From a virus, in IMG/VR virus record IMGVR_UViG_3300021368_000141, positions 1 to 21,019 of that record: a stretch of 21,019 bases of DNA; one strand, written 5' to 3'. Below the pieces are notes generated by a model. The model searched no databases, was not told the DNA's origin, and saw only the letters and a list, made by a program, of their open reading frames with translations. This document shows positions 16,069-21,019 of the stretch, piece by piece (positions within the stretch are counted from its first letter, which is position 1; each line of letters starts with the position of its first letter). A program made the position numbers and the translations under genes.

Positions 16069-16451
16069 TTGGTCAACTTATTGGACCAATAGCTAGTATT
16101 GCAGGCGGTTGGTTGCAGGGAAAAGCAGATGTAAAAGCGGCAGAAGCTAAATTAAAACTTACTGAGGCTGAAGCAAAAGCTAAAATAATGCTTTCGAAAG
16201 AGACATCGATTGCTGATTGGGAGCGCATAATGGCGCAGGGTTCACAGAACTCATGGAAAGACGAATGGTTGACTATTTTGTTCAGTATTCCGCTTGTGCT
16301 AGTTTTTTTAGGGGATACTGGACGACAAGTTGTTGCGGATGGTTTCGCGGCACTTGAAACGATGCCTGACTGGTATCAATACACATTAGGGGTAATCGTA
16401 GCGGCAAGTTTTGGAGTGAGGTCGGCTACTAAATTTTTCGGGAGAAAATAA
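16065..16451 (+). CDS. Holin, GTA-type 3-TM family
   Basis: 128 aa. The middle (KAAEAKLKLTEAEAKAKIML), then SQNSWKDEWLTILFSIPLVLVFL and MPDWYQYTLGVIVAASFGVRSATKF, is the signature of the 3-TM holin family named for gene transfer agent release (Holin_3TM type). Hydrophobic segments lie at ~2-16, ~68-83 and ~104-120, separated by an Ala/Lys/Glu helix. It should make inner-membrane holes that let the endolysin reach the cell wall. It is coupled on both sides, ATGA with the EF-loop protein and TAATG with the endolysin, so the lysis genes are expressed together. Confidence 0.8.
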   Translation: MIGQLIGPIASIAGGWLQGKADVKAAEAKLKLTEAEAKAKIMLSKETSIADWERIMAQGSQNSWKDEWLTILFSIPLVLVFLGDTGRQVVADGFAALETMPDWYQYTLGVIVAASFGVRSATKFFGRK

Positions 16452-16918
16452 TGGCTTTTAAATTATCAAGTAGGTCTTTGGGTAAGCTAGAGGGTGTTCA
16501 CCCTGATATGGTTGCTACAGTGCAAAAGGCCATAGAGCGCACAAAAATTGACTTCGGCGTGACGTATGGCGTTAGAAGTGTCGAAGAACAGCAACGGCTT
16601 TTCGATATGGGTAGAAGCCAAACAATGAAATCTAAACACTTAATTCAAGATAGCGGGTTTTCACACGCTGTTGATTTGGTGGCTTACGATGGGTCGGAAG
16701 TTGTTTGGGAAATAAATGTATATGACGATATAGCTGATGCAATGGCTAGTGCGGCCAAGGAAGTAGGCTGTCGGCTTAGATGGGGCGCGGCATGGCATAT
16801 AGATGACATAGGCGATTACGAAGGCACTATGGAAGATGCTATGAACGAGTATGTAGACCTTAGAAGGTCGCAGGGGCGCAGACCGTTTATAGATGGTCCG
16901 CATTTCGAATTAAGGTAG
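16451..16918 (+). CDS. Endolysin: L-alanyl-D-glutamate peptidase, zinc M15 (VanY/T5-type)
   Basis: 155 aa, the usual length for this family. It is predicted to cut the peptidoglycan stem peptide. The order of motifs is SRSLGKLEGVHPDMVATVQKAI (~7-28), VTYGVRSVEEQQRLF (~37-51), then KSKHLIQ ... SHAVDLVAY with likely zinc ligands H63 and D75, and DGPHFELR at the C-terminus with D148 (catalytic base) and H151 (third zinc ligand). The D-x-x-H spacing equals that of T5 endolysin. The H63-D75 spacing is five residues longer than the usual SxHxxGxAxD motif. There is no signal peptide, so the holin should deliver it. A GGAG-like site and TAATG overlap couple it to the holin. It is the last late gene before the terminator. 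Confidence 0.85.
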   Translation: MAFKLSSRSLGKLEGVHPDMVATVQKAIERTKIDFGVTYGVRSVEEQQRLFDMGRSQTMKSKHLIQDSGFSHAVDLVAYDGSEVVWEINVYDDIADAMASAAKEVGCRLRWGAAWHIDDIGDYEGTMEDAMNEYVDLRRSQGRRPFIDGPHFELR

Positions 16919-16941
16919 GGGGCATTTAGCCCCCCTTTTTT
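16918..16941 (+). terminator. Rho-independent terminator of the late operon
   Basis: GGGGGC (16918-16923), loop ATTTA, GCCCCC (16929-16934), then six Ts (16936-16941). It begins at the last base of the endolysin stop codon and lies at the convergence with the minus-strand genes. The reverse orientation has no T-tract. Confidence 0.85.
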
Positions 16942-17287
16942 AGTAGCTTCTGCCGTTTGGGTAAATCATTTCTTTGTATGTATTAGGGTTTATCGTAATG
17001 GCGTGTTCTTGGTAAAATTCTTTACTGCGCGGGTCTAAATCGTTTAGCTCATCGTCCCATTTTTCGTAAGTCCTAATAGTCTTAACATACTCTTTATGTC
17101 CCAAATTGTTGGTGGTAACTATCGCCGCCACAAAAGCCAAAGCGTCTTGCTCACGCTCTAAACCTTGAACAACGTAATCGTCGCCACCTTTATACTTCCA
17201 ACGGTGTAGCCCTTCAGCAAATGCTCCAGAGCCTACTTCTGCGCCATCATTTTCTAAAATTTGTGTGCTAACAACATATACATTCAT
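16940..17287 (-). CDS. Unknown 115-aa protein (early-region type)
   Basis: Not recognised. It begins MNVYVVSTQILENDGAEVGSG and has mixed alpha/beta character, with a central region of Lys/Asp/Tyr (LHRWKYKGGDDYVVQG), a helix (EREQDALAFVAAIV) and a final PNTYKEMIYPNGRSY. No signal peptide or membrane segment. It is a single-gene unit: conserved promoter-leader element A lies upstream with an AGAGGA ribosome binding site, and a terminator separates it from the gene upstream. Its stop codon touches the T-tract of the convergent late terminator. Shared promoter architecture with the 101-aa and 92-aa genes suggests they are switched on together. Confidence 0.65.
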   Translation of the reverse strand: MNVYVVSTQILENDGAEVGSGAFAEGLHRWKYKGGDDYVVQGLEREQDALAFVAAIVTTNNLGHKEYVKTIRTYEKWDDELNDLDPRSKEFYQEHAITINPNTYKEMIYPNGRSY

Positions 17288-17364
17288 TTTTAAAATCCTC
17301 TTTTTTGCTTATACGTTAATTATAAATTAATAAATTGTAAATGTAAAGTATTTTTTTTGTAAAA
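17288..17364 (-). promoter_or_regulatory. Promoter-leader element A (upstream of the 115-aa gene)
   Basis: Reading on the minus strand: an A8 tract (17358-17351), TTTACATTTACA (17347-17336, the first half serving as -35), a 17-bp spacer, a perfect TATAAT -10 (17324-17319), then the 26-nt leader TATAAGCAAAAAAGAGGA plus an A/T spacer to the ATG. The same arrangement occurs before the 101-aa and 92-aa genes at identical spacing. Confidence 0.8.
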
Positions 17365-17381
17365 AGTAAAATAAATTAAAA

Positions 17382-17400
17382 AGGGGGCTGTTAACCCCCT
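17382..17400 (-). terminator. Rho-independent terminator after the 101-aa gene
   Basis: On the minus strand AGGGGG (17400-17395), loop TTAACAG, CCCCCT (17387-17382), then a T-run (17382-17378). It separates the 101-aa unit from the 115-aa unit, making both monocistronic. Confidence 0.8.
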
Positions 17401-17406
17401 CTAGCT

Positions 17407-17712
17407 TTATATTGCCATTTCTATTGACATTACCACTTCGCACTCTGCCGCTCTTACACATTCTCTTATAGAGTCGAAGGGTCCACATTCTTTTTCTACT
17501 TTTGTATTGTTATCGTGGGCATAAATTGTAGTAAGGTATCCTTCGCCCCATTCTTCTATAGTTACCCACTGATGGGCATTTCCGCCTTCTGATACTGGCT
17601 TTGCCTTCCAAAATGTTTTGATGTGGTGTCCGTCAATATACTCGTCAACTTGTGTAAAGCGCATTAGGCCATAATCAAATTTTGCGGGTTGTTCTTTAAA
17701 ATAGTTACTCAT
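17407..17712 (-). CDS. Unknown 101-aa protein (early-region type)
   Basis: Not recognised. It begins MSNYFKEQPAKFDYGLMRF and is soluble, aromatic and acidic. A beta-rich centre (HHIKTFWKAKPV, HQWVTIEEWGEGYLTTIYAH) is followed by a Cys-containing helix (CGPFDSIRECVRAAECEVV) with three cysteines at ~77, 85 and 91, too irregular to call a zinc site. Conserved promoter-leader element B precedes it with AGAGGA, and a terminator follows. Its own promoter and terminator imply a unit expressed independently of its neighbours. Confidence 0.65.
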   Translation of the reverse strand: MSNYFKEQPAKFDYGLMRFTQVDEYIDGHHIKTFWKAKPVSEGGNAHQWVTIEEWGEGYLTTIYAHDNNTKVEKECGPFDSIRECVRAAECEVVMSIEMAI

Positions 17713-17785
17713 TTTTAAAATCCTCTTTATTGCTTATATGTAAACATTACACTATAAATTTGTAAATGTACAGTACTTTTTTTAT
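17713..17785 (-). promoter_or_regulatory. Promoter-leader element B (upstream of the 101-aa gene)
   Basis: On the minus strand: an A7 tract (17783-17777), TGTACATTTACA (17772-17761), a 17-bp spacer from the first half to TAATGT (17749-17744, a poor -10), then TATAAGCAATAAAGAGGA and an A/T spacer to the ATG. It aligns base for base in spacing with elements A and C. Confidence 0.78.
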
Positions 17786-17802
17786 AATTTTTTAATTTAT
17801 TT

Positions 17803-18009
17803 TTACCAAGGCCGAATTTTTGGTTTAATTATTTTGGATGCTACGTCACTAACATCGCAATAGCCTTCTTGTGCATTTATTTGGTCGTACAGTGTATTAT
17901 TATTTAAAAGTACGCTCCAACAATCATCTTCACTAGAAAACCATATGCTAACGTACATCATATTATCAAGAAGTGTATAACCAAGTGTCAAAAGTGTATA
18001 ATATTCCAT
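17803..18009 (-). CDS. Unknown 68-aa protein
   Basis: Not recognised. MEYYTLLTLGYTLLDNMMYVSIWFSSEDDCW ... has an N-terminal moderately hydrophobic half and an acidic/polar second half, with no clear membrane helix. A CAGGGA ribosome binding site lies at good distance from the ATG. It is separated from the preceding 91-aa gene by 83 bp that hold no feature beyond a TATAAA at ~18035, so it may be the last gene of the small-gene operon or have a weak promoter of its own. No terminator is visible after it. Confidence 0.5.
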   Translation of the reverse strand: MEYYTLLTLGYTLLDNMMYVSIWFSSEDDCWSVLLNNNTLYDQINAQEGYCDVSDVASKIIKPKIRPW

Positions 18010-18092
18010 TGTGTTCCCTGTTTGTTTTCTTTATAAGGAATTTGGGGAGTGACGATGATGTCTTAGGCTCTAAATTCAATGTACTCCATATG

Positions 18093-18368
18093 TTAGTTTC
18101 TTGTGCCTAGCTCCCCACCAATATCCCAAGGAACTTTTGGTAAACTTATTCGATGGTTTTTAATTTTCTTTGTATCGGTTTCGATAGATGTTTTCCCACC
18201 GTACTGTTTAGCAAATTCTACACCAAACCTAAATGCATGGGTTCGAAGTGCGTGACTATCTATTCCCATTGCCCTCGAAGCCTCGACTATTGTTAAATGG
18301 CTAAACATCTCCAATAATTCTTTTACTTCGATAGATTGCTTTTTTCTTAGTTCCTCCCAAGGTTTCAT
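18093..18368 (-). CDS. Small helix-turn-helix-like protein
   Basis: 91 aa, with a strong AGGAG ribosome binding site. Residues ~13-50 (EVKELLEMFSHLTIVEASRAMGIDSHALRTHAFRFGVEF) have the pattern of a helix-turn-helix: a helix with E-A-S-x-x-M-G-I, a turn, and a recognition-like helix. The basic tail (~60-90) could contact DNA or RNA. It may be a regulator of the phage's own minus-strand genes, for example through the repeated promoter box, but that is inference. The ATG overlaps the stop of the 59-aa gene (ATGA). Confidence 0.6.
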   Translation of the reverse strand: MKPWEELRKKQSIEVKELLEMFSHLTIVEASRAMGIDSHALRTHAFRFGVEFAKQYGGKTSIETDTKKIKNHRISLPKVPWDIGGELGTRN

Positions 18369-18544
18369 ATTTTAACTCCTTCCTCCCTTAGTTTCTTAAT
18401 TAATACCGCCATAGCTTCTTTTGCTTGCCTATAGTCTTGTTTAACTGATGGCGGTGCGTCAGGTAGTAAGGCTAGGGGTTCTAGCCTATCTATTTCCCTT
18501 TTTATACTGTCCCGAGTGTCTCTATCTTCTGGTTTTATTTCCAT
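18365..18544 (-). CDS. 59-aa charged helical protein, overlapping both neighbours
   Basis: An AGAGG ribosome binding site sits 7 bases before the ATG at 18544. The product is acidic/basic alternating and helical: MEIKPEDRDTRDSIKREIDR, then LEPLALLPDAPPSVKQDYRQ and KEAMAVLIKKLREEGVKI. It overlaps the 82-aa gene by 23 bp and ends in ATGA shared with the helix-turn-helix gene. The two-helix pattern with a Pro-rich turn resembles small phage inhibitors or adaptor peptides, but no homologue is recognised. The overlaps and ribosome binding site make it very likely real. Confidence 0.65.
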   Translation of the reverse strand: MEIKPEDRDTRDSIKREIDRLEPLALLPDAPPSVKQDYRQAKEAMAVLIKKLREEGVKI

Positions 18545-18770
18545 TATCTGCCTCTCTTAATTTGTAACGCTTTTCATAAGCAAACCATTTATTGCGCGTT
18601 GAGTTGGTAAATCTGTCCATTTTATCTCTAAAAAGTTCTGGGTATTCATAAAAGTTTTTTGTTTCACCGTCTGTACGTTCAACTGCTTCTTCTACCCAAG
18701 CGGCTATATGTTGCAGAACAAAATTTTCTAAGTCTATAGCGTTCATAGGTGGTTTAGTTAGTTTTTCCAT
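18522..18770 (-). CDS. Unknown 82-aa soluble protein
   Basis: Not recognised. MEKLTKPPMNAIDLENFVLQHI ... is helical with many aromatic residues (NFYEYPELF, NKWFAYEKRYKLREADNG). No membrane segment or cofactor motif. An AAGGA ribosome binding site lies within the end of the 61-aa gene, which it overlaps by 13 bp. It is part of an unbroken chain of overlapping genes that starts at promoter C. Confidence 0.6.
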   Translation of the reverse strand: MEKLTKPPMNAIDLENFVLQHIAAWVEEAVERTDGETKNFYEYPELFRDKMDRFTNSTRNKWFAYEKRYKLREADNGNKTRR

Positions 18771-18943
18771 TGTTCATATCCTTTTTGCATAGCCGCAAGG
18801 GCGTTATTAATTACTCTGTTTTCTTTAGCAATCAAAGTGTCTATGTAGTCACCCGCCATTATATCAATGCAATGGTTTTCTAACGCTTGGCTAATAGTCA
18901 TATATTGGCTTTCAGTCAGTTCTACTTTTATCTTTTTACTCAT
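18758..18943 (-). CDS. Unknown 61-aa soluble protein
   Basis: Not recognised. MSKKIKVELTESQYMTISQAL ... IMAGDYIDTLIAKENRVINNALAAM, consistent with a small beta-alpha-alpha fold; the start (IKVELTESQYMTISQALE) looks like a strand followed by a helix. Its ATG overlaps the stop of the 31-aa gene (ATGA), with GGTGA upstream, so it is probably made by translational coupling. Its 3' end overlaps the 82-aa gene. Confidence 0.6.
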   Translation of the reverse strand: MSKKIKVELTESQYMTISQALENHCIDIMAGDYIDTLIAKENRVINNALAAMQKGYEQWKN

Positions 18944-19035
18944 TGCATCACCATAAAGCTGTCAATGTTGAGGGCTAGGATGGTCATAAAAATAACCATC
19001 CCTACTAATATAATTTTATCTTGCCAATCTAGCAT
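18940..19035 (-). CDS. 31-aa single-span membrane microprotein
   Basis: MLDWQDKIILVGMVIFMTIL, then ALNIDSFMVMQ. After a charged five-to-six-residue start, ~17 hydrophobic residues (~8-24) form one membrane helix. The ATG overlaps the stop of the 92-aa gene (TAATG) and the stop overlaps the next start (ATGA), so both ends are coupled to neighbours, which is strong support that it is translated. It could be a small inner-membrane regulator or a superinfection-exclusion or lysis modulator; no family is recognised. Confidence 0.6.
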   Translation of the reverse strand: MLDWQDKIILVGMVIFMTILALNIDSFMVMQ

Positions 19036-19313
19036 TAGAAGCTCTCCTTCCATAAATCATAAGCCATGTCATCGCATTGCACAGTTTCTAAAGATAAAGC
19101 CTCGTCTATAGCCATAAAGTATTCGTTTTCCACAAATGCTTTAACGTGCTTTGGAAGCTCTTTTTGCTGTTTAGTAACGTAGTTGCTCCAAAACATCTCT
19201 ATGTTGTCAGGGTGGCCATCTCTGTCCACGTCAGCATAAATTTCAATTTTAAACTCGTCACCGAAGCCACCTTTGCTTCTGATGTCTACGGTTAATTCAG
19301 TTGATATATTCAT
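19035..19313 (-). CDS. Unknown 92-aa protein with EF-hand-like loop
   Basis: Not recognised overall. The N-terminal half is beta-rich (ISTELTVDIRSKGG, FKIEIYADVD) and contains DVDRDGHPDNIE at residues 28-39, with Asp/Glu at EF-loop positions 1, 3, 5, 9 and 12 and G at 6, so calcium binding is possible. The second half is helical and acidic (AFVENEYFMAIDEALSLE ... MAYDLWKESF). It is the first gene of the small-gene chain, directly under promoter-leader element C with AGAGGA. The EF-like reading is by motif only. Confidence 0.65.
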   Translation of the reverse strand: MNISTELTVDIRSKGGFGDEFKIEIYADVDRDGHPDNIEMFWSNYVTKQQKELPKHVKAFVENEYFMAIDEALSLETVQCDDMAYDLWKESF

Positions 19314-19388
19314 TTTATAAATCCTCTTTATTGCTTATATGTAAGGTATAATATACAAAAATGTAAATGTAAATAGTTTTTTTTGTAA
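19314..19388 (-). promoter_or_regulatory. Promoter-leader element C (drives the small-gene chain)
   Basis: On the minus strand: an A8 tract (19384-19377), TTTACATTTACA (19373-19362), a 17-bp spacer from the first half to TATACC (19350-19345), then TATAAGCAATAAAGAGGA and an A/T spacer to the ATG. The A-tract begins only four bases after the stop of the 313-aa gene; no terminator lies between. Confidence 0.8.
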
Positions 19389-20330
19389 TTATGCTATTTT
19401 TTTTGTAGGTGTCCAATACTGCTTTTTAAAGCCAAATGCGGGGTGGCCTGCCCAATACCCTTCTATCCATGTTTGCCATCGGCCTTCCCTAAGTATTGAT
19501 TTAGGGTGTTGTTTTTCAGCTTTTTTCCAGTGGCCTCTATTAAAATGTAATGGCATTTTATGAAATTTAGTATCGTATGGGTCTCTGGCTGTAACTGGTT
19601 TGTCAACGTCCCAACCGACTTTATGCCAAGCGTCAACAGCAAACCCCATACCTTGATGCGCAGCCCTTCTAGCTTGTCGTGTGCCATCTTTGTTAATTTT
19701 TACAAATCTAGGTGTATTTATAGTCTGTAATAAACAGCATACTCGCCGCAAACCGCCAGAAACAGCATCTAAAAACTGTGGGTCTGCCTGCCATTGAAAT
19801 TTTAGAAGAGCATCTAATTCCCATAAATTTGCACCGCCAACAGTGCCATAGCGCATTGGGCTGTAACCGCTACTAAAAGAGTAGATATCAAAATGTGTAG
19901 GGTCATCGCTTATCTGTCGGCAAACGTAATAAATATTAGCCATCATTTTTTGTAGTGGCTTGTAACCATAGGCCGATGCTTTGTTTAGTTCTGGGTTGTC
20001 AATTCTGTTTAAGCCCTCATATCTACCAGTTTTTATATCGTTTACATCTTTGCGTGTTATTGGAAACGCAACCAAAACAACTGGTGATGGTAGCCTAGCG
20101 TCAACAGAGGGCGGTGTATCTTTGTAAGGGTACATTTGGCTTTCAAATGTGCCGTCTCCTATTACTTGTTCGCTTATATCGCTACAATCAAAAACTTTTA
20201 CCTCACTTGCTATGCCCCTTACCCAAGCAGCATTTAATTCACGGTTTAAATGTTGCTCTGGTAAGTTAGCGATATTGTCGTCCAACCGCTGGTCTAACAA
20301 CGTAAACATATCCATAATGTCATTTATCAT
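19389..20330 (-). CDS. Unknown 313-aa phage protein with RGHW-type C-terminus
   Basis: GGGAGA ribosome binding site upstream. The N-terminal ~75 residues are acidic and helical. A hydrophobic beta core follows (SPVVLVAFPITRKD, ~82-95), then a mid-region IYSFSSGYSPMRYG (~149-162) and VCCLLQTINTPRFV (~197-210). The C-terminus has NRGHWKKAE (~264-272), REGRWQTWIEGYWAGHPAFG (~281-300) and a final KKQYWTPTKK. A similar R-G-H-W ... W-I-x-x-x-W-x-G ... Y ending recurs in many actinophage and marine phage proteins of unknown function, and I recognise the pattern but no activity. It follows the DUF932-like gene after a GC hairpin. Confidence 0.7.
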   Translation of the reverse strand: MINDIMDMFTLLDQRLDDNIANLPEQHLNRELNAAWVRGIASEVKVFDCSDISEQVIGDGTFESQMYPYKDTPPSVDARLPSPVVLVAFPITRKDVNDIKTGRYEGLNRIDNPELNKASAYGYKPLQKMMANIYYVCRQISDDPTHFDIYSFSSGYSPMRYGTVGGANLWELDALLKFQWQADPQFLDAVSGGLRRVCCLLQTINTPRFVKINKDGTRQARRAAHQGMGFAVDAWHKVGWDVDKPVTARDPYDTKFHKMPLHFNRGHWKKAEKQHPKSILREGRWQTWIEGYWAGHPAFGFKKQYWTPTKKIA

Positions 20331-20362
20331 GATATTTCTCCCTAAATTTATCCAAGAAGTTC

Positions 20363-20390
20363 GGGGGGTTTCCCCCCCCTTTTTCTTTTT
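20363..20390 (+). terminator. GC hairpin with T-tract facing the plus strand
   Basis: GGGGGG (20363-20368), loop TTT, CCCCCC (within 20372-20379), then TTTTTCTTTTT. The T-tract follows the hairpin only on the plus strand, where no gene precedes it. On the minus strand, between the DUF932-like gene and the 313-aa gene, it would act as a hairpin without Ts. Confidence 0.55.
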
Positions 20391-21019
20391 ATAAAGTCTC
20401 CCATATTTTTGTATTTAGTAACTGGCCAACTGCTCTTTCTCTTTCGCGGGTTACATTGTGCGGCCTTTTAGTGTCTGTTGTATGGGTTGCCCAATGCGTC
20501 ATGCAGTTGTAAACCGCCCATTTGTTTTGGCCTAAGTGTTTAAACTCTTGGTCTAGTTGCCCCATAAGGTTTTCTAGTTGTTTTTTGTTATGGGTTTCTT
20601 CTGTAGTTTTAGAGTTAATTTTAACTAAACGTTTTTTAAACAGGTTTTCTACTTGCTCCTTCTCTACTTTGGTTTTCATCCAAGCTTGCCATTGTTCTTT
20701 TTGATTCCAAAATGTTTCCAAGCCTAGTTTAATTTTTTGCTCTATGCCTTCTACTGAAATGCTGTTGGTGTGTCGTTGCCATATTGCGGTAACGCTGTCA
20801 GGTGTAACGCAACCATTTTTGCACCATAGTCTAAAAGCATCGGCCACTGTTTGATATGCCCAATGTCCGTCATAAGAGTTAAAACCTTTTACCCTAAACA
20901 TTACATGGTCACCAACTTCTGGCTCAGTTACAAGGTTGTTAAACTTAATATCTATTTCAAGCTTCTTACCTTGCTCATGGCAATAAACATTAAAGTCATA
21001 ATCATTTGATATGTTAACA
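20389..21019 (-). CDS. DUF932-like phage protein, 5' end beyond the window
   Basis: The frame is open to the window edge, with at least 39 residues before the internal ATG at 20901 (VNISNDYDFNVYC ... VTEPEVGDHVMFRVKGFNSYDGHWA). The GD-x-V ... N-S-Y-D-G, then FRLWCKNGC, then H-T-N and, near the C-terminus, WAVYNCMTHWATH, follow the order of motifs in DUF932-family phage and plasmid proteins (N-S-x-D-G-S; R-x-V-C-x-N-G; Y-x-x-x-N-x-x-T-x-x-x-T-H). The family's function is not established. A charged coiled coil (EKEQVENLFKKRLVK ...) lies between. The visible part is the C-terminal ~209 residues, compared with typically 250-350 for the family. Confidence 0.6.
   Translation of the reverse strand, partial: VNISNDYDFNVYCHEQGKKLEIDIKFNNLVTEPEVGDHVMFRVKGFNSYDGHWAYQTVADAFRLWCKNGCVTPDSVTAIWQRHTNSISVEGIEQKIKLGLETFWNQKEQWQAWMKTKVEKEQVENLFKKRLVKINSKTTEETHNKKQLENLMGQLDQEFKHLGQNKWAVYNCMTHWATHTTDTKRPHNVTRERERAVGQLLNTKIWETL

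Noticed and set aside
18887-19111. 74-aa open frame on the plus strand
   Set aside because: Antisense to a chain of coupled minus-strand genes that have start-stop overlaps and a promoter; no plus-strand signal precedes it.
19463-19687. 74-aa frame inside the 313-aa gene, same strand
   Set aside because: Out-of-frame nested frame with no ribosome binding site; the 313-aa frame has one and a recognisable C-terminal pattern.
1-21019. tRNA genes, CRISPR arrays, insertion sequences and integrase/att sites
   Set aside because: I looked for cloverleaf-like sequences, regular spaced repeats, transposase or integrase motifs and terminal inverted repeats and saw none that I could support.

Overview
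The window looks like part of the genome of a lytic, podovirus-type marine bacteriophage. It is AT-rich, with almost no space between genes. It carries a P22-like portal, a scaffold, an SU10/DUF5309-type coat protein, ejection proteins and an M15-family peptidase endolysin. The protein style (ELNxLDG tail-fibre repeats, small EF-loop and membrane proteins before a GTA-type holin) resembles phages of marine Alphaproteobacteria such as SAR11 and SAR116. That host assignment is inference. I see no integrase, tRNA, CRISPR, insertion sequence or large terminase.

Positions 1-16918, plus strand, form one long late operon of virion and lysis genes. In order they are: a repeat-containing tail fibre cut by the window edge; a fibre with ELNxLDG repeats; a glycine-rich fibre/adhesin; a nozzle-like (stabilisation) protein with an inserted beta-sandwich-like module; a small tail-associated protein; four virion-interior/ejection candidates, one with a lysozyme-like N-terminus; portal; a small linker gene; scaffold; major capsid protein; two small head-region proteins; four small genes, three encoding membrane proteins; a 3-TM holin; and a zinc L-Ala-D-Glu peptidase. 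Most junctions are ATGA, TAATG or direct abutments, so translation is probably coupled. A GC hairpin follows the capsid gene, and a hairpin with six Ts (16918-16941) ends the operon.

Positions 16940-21019, minus strand, run convergently and hold mostly unrecognised small genes, typical of an early or host-interaction region. Two single-gene units (115 aa and 101 aa) and one chain of overlapping small genes (92, 31, 61, 82, 59 and 91 aa, then 68 aa after a short gap) are each preceded by nearly the same ~75-bp element: A-tract, TTTACATTTACA-like box, 17-bp spacer, -10, then a conserved 26-nt leader with an AGAGGA ribosome binding site. Further right are a 313-aa protein with a conserved-looking C-terminus and the C-terminal part of a DUF932-like protein that runs off the window.

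Three real genes are shorter than 60 codons: 15660-15776 (GTG start, 38 aa), 18365-18544 (59 aa) and 18940-19035 (31 aa, one membrane helix). The strongest candidate for something undescribed is the thrice-repeated promoter-leader module and the small-gene set it appears to control.
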